12,011 nucleotides of DNA from an uncultured Lysobacteraceae bacterium (lineage in GTDB: Bacteria > Pseudomonadota > Gammaproteobacteria > Xanthomonadales > Rhodanobacteraceae): the NCBI GenBank assembly GCA_946482585.1, contig CAMLSI010000117.1, forward strand, positions 1 to 12,011, written 5' to 3'. How positions within the stretch are numbered: position 1 is the stretch's first letter; every line of letters starts with the position of its first letter. The translations under genes were made by a program, and so were the position numbers. Shown here one piece after another: positions 1 through 6,686 of the stretch. Below the pieces are notes generated by a model. That model saw only the letters and a list, made by a program, of their open reading frames with translations, was not told the DNA's origin and did not search any database.

Positions 1-681
1 GCCATCGACCGATTGATTGGCGGCCAGCCAATTGAGCGCGGCGTTCACGGCGGCCGACTTGCCCGGCTCGGGCACGTGCAGGTAGAACGCGCGCGACGCG
101 TCTTCGCCGAGGCCGTTCAGCCAGCGCAGACTCGCCGCGCCGAGATCGACGAGCGCGACGCCCTGCTCGCGTGCGAGCGCGCGCACGGCCTCGGCGTAGG
201 GTCCATGCCGGTCGATCGCGCGGCCCGCCACGAAATACCGCCGTGCGACCGGCGTCAGCAGCACCGGCGTCGCGCCGACCCGGCGCGCGAGTTCGACGTA
301 CTGCATCAGCCACAGCGGGAACGCGTGCTGCGGCTCGTTGTAGCGCGCGGGATCGTCGCGTTTTTCGTCGTTGTGGCCGAACTGGATCAACAGCAGGTCG
401 CCGGCGCGCAGGTCGCGCGCGACGTCATAGAGCCAGCCCTGTTCGATGAAACTGCGGGCGCTGCGGCCGCTTTGTGCACGATTGCGCACCTCGACCGACA
501 GATCGAACCAGCCCGGCAATTCCTGGCCCCAGCCGCGCCGCGGCCAGCGCTCCGCCTCGTACTCGCTCGCCGTCGAATCGCCGGCGACGACGATGCGCAG
601 CGGCGGCACGAGGCGCTGCTGCGCCGATGCCGCCGACGCAGCCGTGATGAAGCCGAGCAGCAGTGCGGCGCGCGCGAACAT
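1..681 (-). CDS. Rhamnogalacturonan acetylesterase-like SGNH hydrolase (CE12 type), C-terminus beyond window
   Basis: Secreted esterase predicted to remove acetyl groups from the rhamnogalacturonan backbone of pectin, giving lyases access. The 227 visible residues begin with a Sec-type signal peptide (hydrophobic core from about residue 5, likely cleavage after ASA at 18-20). SGNH blocks follow: GDSTAS at 34-39 with nucleophile Ser36, a block II Gly in QSGRS at 70-74, and GHND at 102-105 with Asn104. The combination GDSTAS, NRAQSGRSARSF and QFGHND is typical of CE12. The frame is still open at base 1 and ends in Val-Asp-Gly, so the catalytic Asp-x-x-His block probably straddles the edge with Asp226 as the acid; that is inference. 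The start is four bases after the kduD stop with no clear ribosome site, suggesting translation coupled to kduD. It is the third gene of the kduI-kduD operon. The family is fairly sure; the exact substrate is less so. Confidence 0.85.
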   Translation of the reverse strand, partial: MFARAALLLGFITAASAASAQQRLVPPLRIVVAGDSTASEYEAERWPRRGWGQELPGWFDLSVEVRNRAQSGRSARSFIEQGWLYDVARDLRAGDLLLIQFGHNDEKRDDPARYNEPQHAFPLWLMQYVELARRVGATPVLLTPVARRYFVAGRAIDRHGPYAEAVRALAREQGVALVDLGAASLRWLNGLGEDASRAFYLHVPEPGKSAAVNAALNWLAANQSVDG

Positions 682-685
682 GCGG

Positions 686-1444
686 CTAGCGCGCGAGCCA
701 GCCGCCGTCGACCGGCAGCACCGCGCCGTGCACGTAGTCCGCGGCGCGCGAGGCGAGAAACACCGCGGCACCGCCGAGATCGGCCGGATCGCCCCAGCGC
801 GCGGCGGGAATGCGCGCGAGGATGTCGCGATTGCGCTGCTCGTCGGCACGCAGCGCCGACGTGTTCGCGGTCGCGAAATAGCCCGGCGCGATCGCGTTCA
901 CATTGATGCCCTGCGCGGCCCATTCGTTCGCGAGCAGGCGCGTGAGTCCGAGCAGTCCGCTTTTGCTGGCCGTATACGAGGCGACTCGGATGCCGCCCTG
1001 GAACGACAGCATCGACGCGATGTTGATGATCTTTCCGCCCTGTCCGGCCGCGACGCAATGGCGCGCGAACGCCTGCGCGAGGAAGAACGCCGATTTGAGA
1101 TTCACGCCGAGCACCGCGTCCCAGTCCTCTTCGCTGAAATCCAGCGCGGCGTTGCGGCGTATCGTGCCGGCGTTGTTGACGAGGATGTCGGCGCGGCCGA
1201 GCCGGTCGACCGCGGTCGCGACCGCAGTACCGAGTCCTGCGATGTCGTCGAGGCCGGTTTCTATCCAGCTGAGGCGACGGCCGCAGGCGTCGACCGCCGC
1301 CGCGGTCTCGTCCGGCGCCGAGCGGCCGATCGCGGCGATGTCGGCTCCGGCCTGCGCGAGCGCGACCGCCATGGCCTGACCGAGGCCGGTATTCGCTCCG
1401 GTCACGAGCGCGACGCGGCCGGCGAGATCGAACGGATGGCTCAT
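686..1444 (-). CDS. kduD: 2-dehydro-3-deoxy-D-gluconate 5-dehydrogenase (KduD), short-chain dehydrogenase
   Basis: Cytoplasmic NAD(P)-dependent reductase that converts 2,5-diketo-3-deoxygluconate, the KduI product, to 2-keto-3-deoxygluconate. The 252 residues match the usual KduD length (about 250). A classical SDR fold is visible: cofactor-binding TGANTGLG at 15-22, NNAG at 90-93, and active-site residues Asn115, Ser144, Tyr157 and Lys161 (YTASK at 157-161). PGYFAT near 187-192 and the C-terminal VDGGW are also typical. The ATG follows a GAGG ribosome site about six bases upstream. It lies 168 bases downstream of kduI, with two hairpins in that gap, and four bases before the acetylesterase. 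From sequence alone an SDR could be a different sugar-acid dehydrogenase; the adjacent kduI makes KduD the best assignment. Confidence 0.92.
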   Translation of the reverse strand: MSHPFDLAGRVALVTGANTGLGQAMAVALAQAGADIAAIGRSAPDETAAAVDACGRRLSWIETGLDDIAGLGTAVATAVDRLGRADILVNNAGTIRRNAALDFSEEDWDAVLGVNLKSAFFLAQAFARHCVAAGQGGKIINIASMLSFQGGIRVASYTASKSGLLGLTRLLANEWAAQGINVNAIAPGYFATANTSALRADEQRNRDILARIPAARWGDPADLGGAAVFLASRAADYVHGAVLPVDGGWLAR

Positions 1445-1502
1445 GCGTACCTCGCGTCTGGTGATTCGATCATTGGAAAGCTCTGGACACGGCCGGCCTG
1501 GA

Positions 1503-1552
1503 GCCCCCGTGAGTCAAGGGGGCGGCCGGACGCTCGTGACGCGAGCGTCCGG
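1503..1552 (-). other. Two consecutive hairpins between kduI and kduD
   Basis: The 168-base kduI-kduD gap holds two inverted repeats. One pairs 1503-1508 with 1518-1523 (six G:C pairs, nine-base loop). The other pairs 1526-1536 with 1542-1552 (eleven perfect pairs, five-base loop). In the minus-strand transcript the 11-bp hairpin comes first after kduI. No U-tract follows either stem, so they are poor intrinsic terminators. They may instead limit read-through, protect the kduI message from 3' decay, or mark processing. That role is inference. Confidence 0.5.
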
Positions 1553-1612
1553 CGGGGTTGTGGGAGAAAGCAGCACTACACAGGAGCGACACTGCTGAGG
1601 TTCGCCGACCGG

Positions 1613-2461
1613 CTAGTGGAGTTGACAGATGTCGAGCACGGCCATGTCGGTGTAGTCGAGGTTTTCCCCGCCCATGGCCCAGATGAAGCCGTAGTTCGCC
1701 GTGCCCGAGCCCATGTGGATCGACCACGGCGGCGAGACCACCGCTTCGTGATTCGCGACGACGAGATGTCGCGCGGCGTCGGGCTCGCCCATGAAATGGA
1801 ACACGCGGTCGTTCGTGCCGAGGTCGAAATAGAAGTAGACCTCGCTGCGGCGATCGTGCAGATGTGGCGGCATGGTGTTCCAGACCGAACCGGTGTTGAG
1901 CAGGGTGAGGCCGAGCAGCAGCTGGCACGACGTGCAGGTCGTCGGCACGATGTACTGATAGATCGTGCGCTCGTTCGAGGTCGCGAGCGCCCCACGCTGC
2001 AGCGGCACGGCCTTGTCGATCGAGATGTGCACGATCTCGTGGCGCGCATGCGCCGGCGTGGAGGCGAGATAGAACTGTGCGGGCGAGTCGGCCGATACCG
2101 ATTCGAAGCGCACGTCGGCGCAGCCCATCGGCAGATACAGCGCGTCGCGCGGCTTCAGCTCGAAGATCTCCCCGTCGACGTGGATGCGGCCGATGCCCTT
2201 GCCCACGTTGACGGCGCCGAGTTCGCGGCGCTCGAGGAACGGCTTGCCCGCGGCGGAGGCCGGTTCGGTCTGTGCGGGCAACGCCACCGCCCCGGTCACC
2301 GGCGCCGCGCCGCCGATCACGAAGCGTTCGTAGTGCATGTAGTTGAGGACCACGGTGTCAGCGACGAACAGATCACCGATCAGGAAACGCTCGCGCAACT
2401 GCTCGTTGCTGACGCCCTGCATCGAGTCGGGATGGCAGGCGTGGTAGGTCTTGCGGTACAT
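1613..2461 (-). CDS. kduI: 5-dehydro-4-deoxy-D-glucuronate isomerase (KduI)
   Basis: Cytoplasmic zinc-dependent cupin-type isomerase that converts 5-keto-4-deoxyuronate, the ring-opened product of unsaturated galacturonate, to 2,5-diketo-3-deoxygluconate for KduD. At 282 residues it is close to the E. coli enzyme (278). The metal ligands known in E. coli (His196, His198, Glu203, His245) each appear here shifted by exactly four: His200, His202, Glu207 and His249. Family signatures include YLPMG at 109-113, [18 protein letters not shown] from 197, and the terminal [15 protein letters not shown] chose the ATG at 2461 because the protein then begins [11 protein letters not shown] as in the family and GGAG sits six bases upstream. 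A longer in-frame start at 2566 lies upstream of the predicted promoter. It is the first gene of the operon, with a LacI-type operator overlapping its -35. Confidence 0.96.
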   Translation of the reverse strand: MYRKTYHACHPDSMQGVSNEQLRERFLIGDLFVADTVVLNYMHYERFVIGGAAPVTGAVALPAQTEPASAAGKPFLERRELGAVNVGKGIGRIHVDGEIFELKPRDALYLPMGCADVRFESVSADSPAQFYLASTPAHARHEIVHISIDKAVPLQRGALATSNERTIYQYIVPTTCTSCQLLLGLTLLNTGSVWNTMPPHLHDRRSEVYFYFDLGTNDRVFHFMGEPDAARHLVVANHEAVVSPPWSIHMGSGTANYGFIWAMGGENLDYTDMAVLDICQLH

Positions 2462-2487
2462 GGCAGGCTCCGGGGAATCCGGTCTGC

Positions 2488-2516
2488 ATCGTAGCCGGTT
2501 TGGCGGATTTTGGTAA
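2488..2516 (-). promoter_or_regulatory. Predicted sigma70 promoter of kduI
   Basis: On the minus strand, TTACCA (2511-2516, 4/6 match to the -35 consensus) is separated by 17 bases from TACGAT (2488-2493, 4/6 match to -10). Transcription would start near 2481, giving a leader of about 20 bases with the GGAG ribosome site. The -35 lies inside the LacI-type operator, so bound repressor would block polymerase. An alternative perfect TTGACA at 2521-2526 has no -10 at suitable spacing. Confidence 0.45.
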
Positions 2517-2525
2517 CCGGTGTCA
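2512..2525. promoter_or_regulatory. Predicted LacI-family operator upstream of kduI
   Basis: The 14-mer GGTAACCGGTGTCA matches GGAAACCGGTGTCA at 10451-10464 in 13 of 14 positions; the only difference is T/A at the third base. It centres on the palindrome ACCGGT with a central CpG, typical of LacI-family operators. The regulator at 5567-6625 has the Leu lever that contacts such centres. The site overlaps the kduI -35. Binding is inferred. Confidence 0.65.
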
Positions 2526-2761
2526 ATCAAGCCGGCCGCGCCCACCTCGTGCCCAGGGGCAGCCACCCGCCGCCCCGCCCGACCGCTTAGTCCAGACCCG
2601 CGGCCTCATGCGCGCTGGCGGGTCCGCGATCGCGCCGGCCGGTCCTGCGCGCCGTCCGGGGCCGCGCCGACGCAATCGTGGAAACTGCCGCATCGTGCAA
2701 AAGCGCGGGCGCGCGGCGAAACGGCGTATGCTGCGGCCGTAGCGAACGCGGCGGGCACGGC

Positions 2762-2854
2762 ATGGATCAGGGGCGCGAACAATCCGGCGACACGCGACGA
2801 CCGGGGCCGTCGCCTCTGACGCCGCGCCGCGACACCGGCGGGCGCATCCGATGA
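2762..2854 (+). CDS. Possible 30-residue leader ORF overlapping the pilB-like gene start
   Basis: An ATG at 2762 opens 30 codons rich in Arg, Pro and Gly. They end in a TGA that shares bases with the ATG at 2851 in an ATGA overlap, an arrangement that would couple translation. The upstream ribosome site is weak and I recognise no family. In such GC-rich DNA a frame of this length can occur by chance, so this is a tentative call. It matters mainly because the ATPase itself has no strong ribosome site. Confidence 0.2.
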   Translation: MDQGREQSGDTRRPGPSPLTPRRDTGGRIR

Positions 2855-4434
2855 ACGGCCCCGATGCCGTCCGCGACCAGGCACCCGGCGAAGCCGGCGC
2901 GACGGCCGGGCCTGCACGTGCCGCGGCGGCGCTCGCGCGGCAGTTCGGCCTGCCGGTGGCCGCGCTCGACGCCGAGATCCCGCGCGAGATCCTCGACGAG
3001 ATTCCGGCGCATTTCGCGCGCAGCCGCTGCGTGCTGCCGCTGGGCTATGCCGCCGAGCAGCTGCGCGTAGCCATGGCGTCGCCGACGAACACCGAGACCG
3101 AACAGCTGCTGCAGTTCCTGACCGGCCGCTCGCTGCGCATCGAGGTCGCCGCCGAAGACCTGCTGCTGGCCAAGATCGACGCCTGCTACGAACGCATCGA
3201 CGACAGCGAGGACTTCGCCGCGCTCGAGGCCAGCACCGCGCCGGAAAGCATCGGCGAACGCCACGAACTCGAGGCGCTGTCCTCGGCCCGTCCGGTCGTG
3301 CGGCTGGTCAGCAACATCCTGCTCGAGGCGATACGCCGGCGCGCGTCCGACGTGCACATACGCCCCGGCGAGAAGGATGTCGAGCTGATCTTCCGCATCG
3401 ACGGCGAACTGACCCTGGTCCGCCGCTTCTCGCGCGCGCTGCTGCCGGCCATCGTCGGCCGCATCAAGATCCTCGGCGTCATGGACATCACCGAGCACCG
3501 CCTGCCGCAGGACGGCCAGCTGCGCGTGCGCGACGGTAGCCGCACGATCGACATACGCATCAGCATCATGCCGTCGGCCGAAGGCGCGAGCGTCGCGATG
3601 CGTCTGCTGCTGTCGCGCGTCGGCACGAACGACATCGGCGAGATCGGGCTGTCGGCGGCCGACCAGCGCCATCTCGGCGACGCGCTGGAGCGCAGCCACG
3701 GCATGCTGCTCGTGACCGGGCCCACCGGCTCGGGCAAGAGCACGACCCTGTACGCGGCGCTCAACGCCGTCGTGCGCCGCAATCTCAACATCATCACGGT
3801 GGAGAACCCCGTCGAGTTCCACGTGCCGGGCATCACCCAGATCCCGATCAACGCCGATATCGGCATGACTTTCGCCAAGGCGCTGCGCAACATCCTGCGC
3901 CACGATCCGGACGTGATCATGGTCGGCGAGATCCGCGACGAGGAAACCGCGCGCATCGCCGTGGAAAGCGCGCAGACCGGCCACCTGCTGCTGTCGACCC
4001 TGCACACCAACTCCGCCGTCGCCACGGTTTCGCGGCTGCTCGAGATGGGCATACCGGCCTATCTGCTGCGCGCGACCCTGCTCGGCGTGCTCGCGCAGCG
4101 TCTGGTCCGGCGCAACTGCGTCTACTGTCGCGTGCCCGAGGCGCCCGACCCGCACGTGCGCGAGCTGCTCGGCATCGGGCCCGAGGAAGTCTTCCTGCGC
4201 GGCGCCGGCTGCCGGCATTGCGCCGGCACCGGCATCGCCGGACGCCGCATGACCTACGAATACCTCGTCGCGACGCCGGCGCTGCGCCGGCTGATCACGG
4301 CCGATCTGGACGAAGCCGCGCTGCAGGAACAGGCGCTGCGCGACGGCATGGTCGCGCTGACCGCCCATGCGGTCGGCCTGGCCCGCCATCACGAGATCCC
4401 GCTGCACGAGGCCTACCTGACACGGCTGGAGTGA
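2851..4434 (+). CDS. GspE/PilB-family type IV pilus or type II secretion assembly ATPase
   Basis: Hexameric cytoplasmic ATPase that powers pilin or pseudopilin assembly at the inner membrane. The 527 residues show a GspE/MshE-like N-terminal domain (about 30-115) and a linker, then the ATPase core. That core has Walker A GPTGSGKST (290-298), an Asp-box region VENPVEF (317-323), Walker B DVIMVGEIRDEET (354-366) and a His-box GHLLLSTLHTNSA (377-389). A zinc-binding tetracysteine motif (Cys423, Cys426, Cys454, Cys457) marks assembly-type rather than retraction-type ATPases. Asn319 stands where many relatives have an acidic residue. The ATG at 2851 is the first possible start after the in-frame stop at 2740. 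The pilU-like gene follows after four bases, so the two form an operon. No pilC, pilD or gsp genes are visible, so PilB and GspE-type roles cannot be separated. Confidence 0.88.
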   Translation: MNGPDAVRDQAPGEAGATAGPARAAAALARQFGLPVAALDAEIPREILDEIPAHFARSRCVLPLGYAAEQLRVAMASPTNTETEQLLQFLTGRSLRIEVAAEDLLLAKIDACYERIDDSEDFAALEASTAPESIGERHELEALSSARPVVRLVSNILLEAIRRRASDVHIRPGEKDVELIFRIDGELTLVRRFSRALLPAIVGRIKILGVMDITEHRLPQDGQLRVRDGSRTIDIRISIMPSAEGASVAMRLLLSRVGTNDIGEIGLSAADQRHLGDALERSHGMLLVTGPTGSGKSTTLYAALNAVVRRNLNIITVENPVEFHVPGITQIPINADIGMTFAKALRNILRHDPDVIMVGEIRDEETARIAVESAQTGHLLLSTLHTNSAVATVSRLLEMGIPAYLLRATLLGVLAQRLVRRNCVYCRVPEAPDPHVRELLGIGPEEVFLRGAGCRHCAGTGIAGRRMTYEYLVATPALRRLITADLDEAALQEQALRDGMVALTAHAVGLARHHEIPLHEAYLTRLE

Positions 4435-4438
4435 CGAC

Positions 4439-5539
4439 ATGCCCGAATTGACGAGCTACATGCAGCTGATGGCGCGCAAGAAGGCGTCGGACTGTTTCCT
4501 CAGCGCCGGCGCGCCGCCGTCGATCAAGATCGAGGGCGAGACCGTGCATCTGGGCGAGAACCCGCTGGCTGCCGAGGACGTGCGCGGCATGGCCTACTCG
4601 ATCATGAGCGAGAAGCAGCAGAAGGAATACGAGGCGACCCTGGAAATGAACCTGGCCGTCGCGCTGGCCGACGGCAGCCGCTTCCGCGTCAACGTCTACC
4701 GGCAGCGCGACACGGTCGCGATCGCCGTGCGCTACATCAGCAGCGACATCCCGACCCTCGAGCAGCTGTCGCTGCCGCCCCGGCTCAAGGACCTGATCAT
4801 GCTGCCGCGCGGGCTCGTGCTCGTCGTCGGCAGCACCGGCTCGGGCAAGTCGACGACCCTCGCGTCGATGATCGACTACCGCAACCACCAGCGCACCGGT
4901 CACATACTGACCATCGAGGAGCCGATCGAATTCATCCATCGCCACGACAAGTCGGTCGTCGACCAGCGCGAGATCGGGCTCGACACGCTGTCCTACGAGA
5001 ACGCGCTGAAGAACGCGATGCGCGAAGCGCCCGACGTGATCCTGATCGGCGAGATCCGCGACCGCGAGACCATGAAGCATGCGATTGCCTACGCGGAGAC
5101 CGGCCACCTCTGCCTGTCGACCCTGCACGCCAACAACGCGAACCAGACCCTGGATCGCATCATCAACTTCTTCCCGGATTCGGCCCGCCACCAGCTGCTG
5201 ATCGACCTGTCGCTGAACCTGCAGGCGGTCGTCGCGATGCGTCTGGTCCGGGGCCTCGACGGCAAGCGCGTCCCGGCCGTGGAACTGCTGCTGCACACGG
5301 CCTACGTCGCCGACCTCATCGAGAAGGGCGAGATCGACCAGCTCAAGGAAGCCATGAAGCAAGGCGTCAACATCGGCATGCAGACCTTCGACGAAGCGCT
5401 GTACCGCCTCTATGCGATGGGCCGGATCAGCCTGGCCGAAGCGCTCGACCACGCCGACTCGCGCACCGACCTGTCGCTGCGCGTGCGCCTGACCAACCCG
5501 GTCGAGACCTTGAGCGACCTGCGCATGGAAGACCTCTGA
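4439..5539 (+). CDS. pilU: Type IV pilus retraction ATPase, PilU type
   Basis: Cytoplasmic hexameric ATPase that assists PilT in pilus retraction and twitching motility. At 366 residues it fits the PilT/PilU family. It has an N-terminal PAS-like region (about 1-100), Walker A GSTGSGKST (131-139), an Asp-box TIEEPIEF (158-165), Walker B DVILIGEIRDRET (199-211) and a His-box GHLCLSTLHANNA (222-234). The stretches IDYRN, HRHDKSVVDQRE, STLHANNANQ and IINFFP resemble PilU more than PilT. There is no tetracysteine motif, as expected for a retraction ATPase. GGAG sits seven bases before the ATG, within the end of the upstream gene. The neighbour is unusual: pilU normally follows pilT, but here it follows an assembly-type ATPase. 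It converges on the lacI gene 27 bases away. Confidence 0.88.
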   Translation: MPELTSYMQLMARKKASDCFLSAGAPPSIKIEGETVHLGENPLAAEDVRGMAYSIMSEKQQKEYEATLEMNLAVALADGSRFRVNVYRQRDTVAIAVRYISSDIPTLEQLSLPPRLKDLIMLPRGLVLVVGSTGSGKSTTLASMIDYRNHQRTGHILTIEEPIEFIHRHDKSVVDQREIGLDTLSYENALKNAMREAPDVILIGEIRDRETMKHAIAYAETGHLCLSTLHANNANQTLDRIINFFPDSARHQLLIDLSLNLQAVVAMRLVRGLDGKRVPAVELLLHTAYVADLIEKGEIDQLKEAMKQGVNIGMQTFDEALYRLYAMGRISLAEALDHADSRTDLSLRVRLTNPVETLSDLRMEDL

Positions 5540-5559
5540 CCGGCGCCGCGCGGCGCCGG
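5540..5559. terminator. Perfect 20-bp GC palindrome between converging pilU and lacI genes
   Basis: Immediately after the pilU stop, bases 5540-5549 are the exact reverse complement of 5550-5559, all G and C. RNA from either strand could form a very stable hairpin. It fills most of the 27-base gap between two converging genes, so a shared terminator is plausible. Neither side has a T-tract, so it is not a standard rho-independent terminator. Confidence 0.45.
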
Positions 5560-5566
5560 CGCGCGC

Positions 5567-6625
5567 TCAGCCGCGCGGCGGCTGGCAGGACTCGCGCACG
5601 ACGAGGTGCGGCGCGATGACCGGCGCGGCGCGCGCGCCGGCATCCTCGCCCGCCAGCAGCATCGCCGCGGCGAACGAGCCCATGTCGCGGATCGGCAGGC
5701 GCACGGAACTCAGCGACGGCCACAGGCGCGACGCCAGCGGCGAGTCGTCGAAGCCGACTACCGAGAGGTCGTCGGGAATCGAGAGGCCGATCTTGAACGC
5801 GGCCTTGTAGACGCCGGCGGCCATCTCGTCGTTGAGCGTGAAGATCGCGGTCGGTCGCGGATCGAGCGCGAGCAGGCGCTCGGCGCAGGCGACGCCGGAT
5901 TCGAAGGTATAGCCACCCTCGATCACGTAGTCGGTCGGCAGCTCGATGCCGCGCCGCGCCAGCGCCTGCAGGAAGCCGGCGCCGCGTTCACGTGTGGACA
6001 AATAGCGCTGCGGACCCGTGATCAGGCCGATCTGCCGGTGCCCGAGCGATTCGAGGTAGTTCGCGACCTCGACCGCGCCGAGCCGGTCGTTCGTCGCGAT
6101 CATGCGTGCGGGCTCGTCGAGCGACACCGCCGCGATGCGCGCATAGCGACAGCCGGCCTGCTGTAGCATCTCCACGAGCGCGCCGTCTTCGGACACGCGC
6201 GGCACGAGGATCACGCCGTGCAGGCGGTGCTGCAGCACGAAATGGCGCACCCCGTCGATGTAGTCCTCGCTCTTGCTGTCGCAGGGATGCACGACGAGCT
6301 CGAAGCCCGAGCCGCGCAGGCTCGCCAGCGCGCCTTCCTGCATGTTGACGATGTACTGCGCGTTCGGGTTGTCGTAGACCATGCCGATCAGGAACGACTT
6401 GCGGAACGCGAGCCCGCGCGCCATCGGGTCGGGCACGTAGCCGACCTCGCGGATCAGCGCTTCGATCTTCTCGCGCGTTTCCTGCTGGACCAGCGGCGAG
6501 CGGTTGATCACGCGCGAGACGGTTTTCTTCGAGACGCCGGCGAGGCGCGCGATGTCGTTGATCGTACCGCCGCGCACGGGCGGCGAATTCGGCTCGGTGC
6601 TCGCATCGCGGGAACGTCGGGTCAT
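5567..6625 (-). CDS. LacI-family transcriptional regulator, probable regulator of pectin/uronate genes
   Basis: DNA-binding repressor predicted to release its operators on binding a sugar-acid inducer such as 2-keto-3-deoxygluconate or galacturonate. The 352 residues begin with a 20-residue polar extension. A LacI helix-turn-helix (TINDIARLAGVSKKTVSRVIN, 21-41) follows, then a hinge helix (YVPDPMARGL, 63-72) whose Leu72 is the lever residue inserted at a central CpG step. A periplasmic-binding-protein-like effector domain spans about 78-350 (NDEMAAGVYKA and VVGFDDSPLASRLWP are typical). It is the last gene on the minus strand after dctM, 61 bases downstream. A TAGAAT at 6659-6664 could be a private -10, but no good -35 accompanies it. 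Two matching CCGG-centred operators flank the cluster. Family is certain; the ligand is inferred from neighbours. Confidence 0.93.
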   Translation of the reverse strand: MTRRSRDASTEPNSPPVRGGTINDIARLAGVSKKTVSRVINRSPLVQQETREKIEALIREVGYVPDPMARGLAFRKSFLIGMVYDNPNAQYIVNMQEGALASLRGSGFELVVHPCDSKSEDYIDGVRHFVLQHRLHGVILVPRVSEDGALVEMLQQAGCRYARIAAVSLDEPARMIATNDRLGAVEVANYLESLGHRQIGLITGPQRYLSTRERGAGFLQALARRGIELPTDYVIEGGYTFESGVACAERLLALDPRPTAIFTLNDEMAAGVYKAAFKIGLSIPDDLSVVGFDDSPLASRLWPSLSSVRLPIRDMGSFAAAMLLAGEDAGARAAPVIAPHLVVRESCQPPRG

Positions 6626-6631
6626 GCAGGG

Positions 6632-6657
6632 GCGTCCGTCAGAAACGTGGCGGACGC
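6632..6657 (-). other. Hairpin between dctM and lacI
   Basis: GCGTCCG (6632-6638) and CGGACGC (6651-6657) pair perfectly over seven bases with a 12-base loop. On the minus-strand transcript the stem ends only six bases before the lacI ATG, where no clear ribosome site is seen. It could lower lacI translation in the long operon message or mark RNA processing. A chance repeat cannot be excluded in DNA this rich in GC. Confidence 0.3.
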
Positions 6658-6686
6658 GATTCTAGCCCGCGCCGCGCACGCCTGCC

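Larger units (their letters stand above)
2462..2850. other. Divergent intergenic region, kduI and pilB-like ATPase
   Basis: This 389-base GC-rich spacer separates the minus-strand kduI operon from the plus-strand ATPase operon. Its left 65 bases carry the kduI promoter and operator. The middle (about 2530-2760) holds only a weak inverted repeat pairing 2595-2601 with 2618-2624 (seven pairs, 16-base loop) and no convincing gene. The right part contains a possible 30-codon leader ORF at 2762-2854. I find no convincing promoter for the ATPase; a TATGCT at 2727-2732 lacks a partner -35. Confidence 0.7.

Noticed and set aside
1887..1899. AACCGGTGT-containing operator-like match inside kduI
   Set aside because: It diverges from the operator in both flanks (no GGWA, and TTGA instead of TCA), lies mid-gene and is explained by conserved protein coding.
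446..2494. Very long open frame on the plus strand opposite the esterase, kduD and kduI
   Set aside because: The minus strand holds three recognisable proteins with conserved catalytic residues. The plus frame is low-complexity, Arg/Ala-rich and matches no family; long antisense frames are expected at this GC content.
2462..2566. Longer N-terminus for KduI starting at 2566
   Set aside because: It would begin upstream of the predicted promoter and operator; the start at 2461 gives the family N-terminus and has a GGAG site.
2679..2694. Possible sigma54 promoter before the pilB-like gene (TGGAAAC...GC)
   Set aside because: The required GG and GC doublets are not at the correct spacing, and the flanking bases fit poorly.
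2767..4440. Long minus-strand open frame opposite the GspE/PilB-like ATPase
   Set aside because: The plus strand has Walker A, Walker B, His-box and tetracysteine motifs in order. The antisense frame shows repetitive Ala/Arg/Gln composition without any domain.
4895..4900. ACCGGT core inside pilU as a further LacI site
   Set aside because: Only the six-base core matches, which is expected by chance in GC-rich DNA; flanks do not fit.
4295..5452. Long minus-strand open frame opposite pilU
   Set aside because: It is the antisense shadow of a clear PilU protein and has no recognisable motif.
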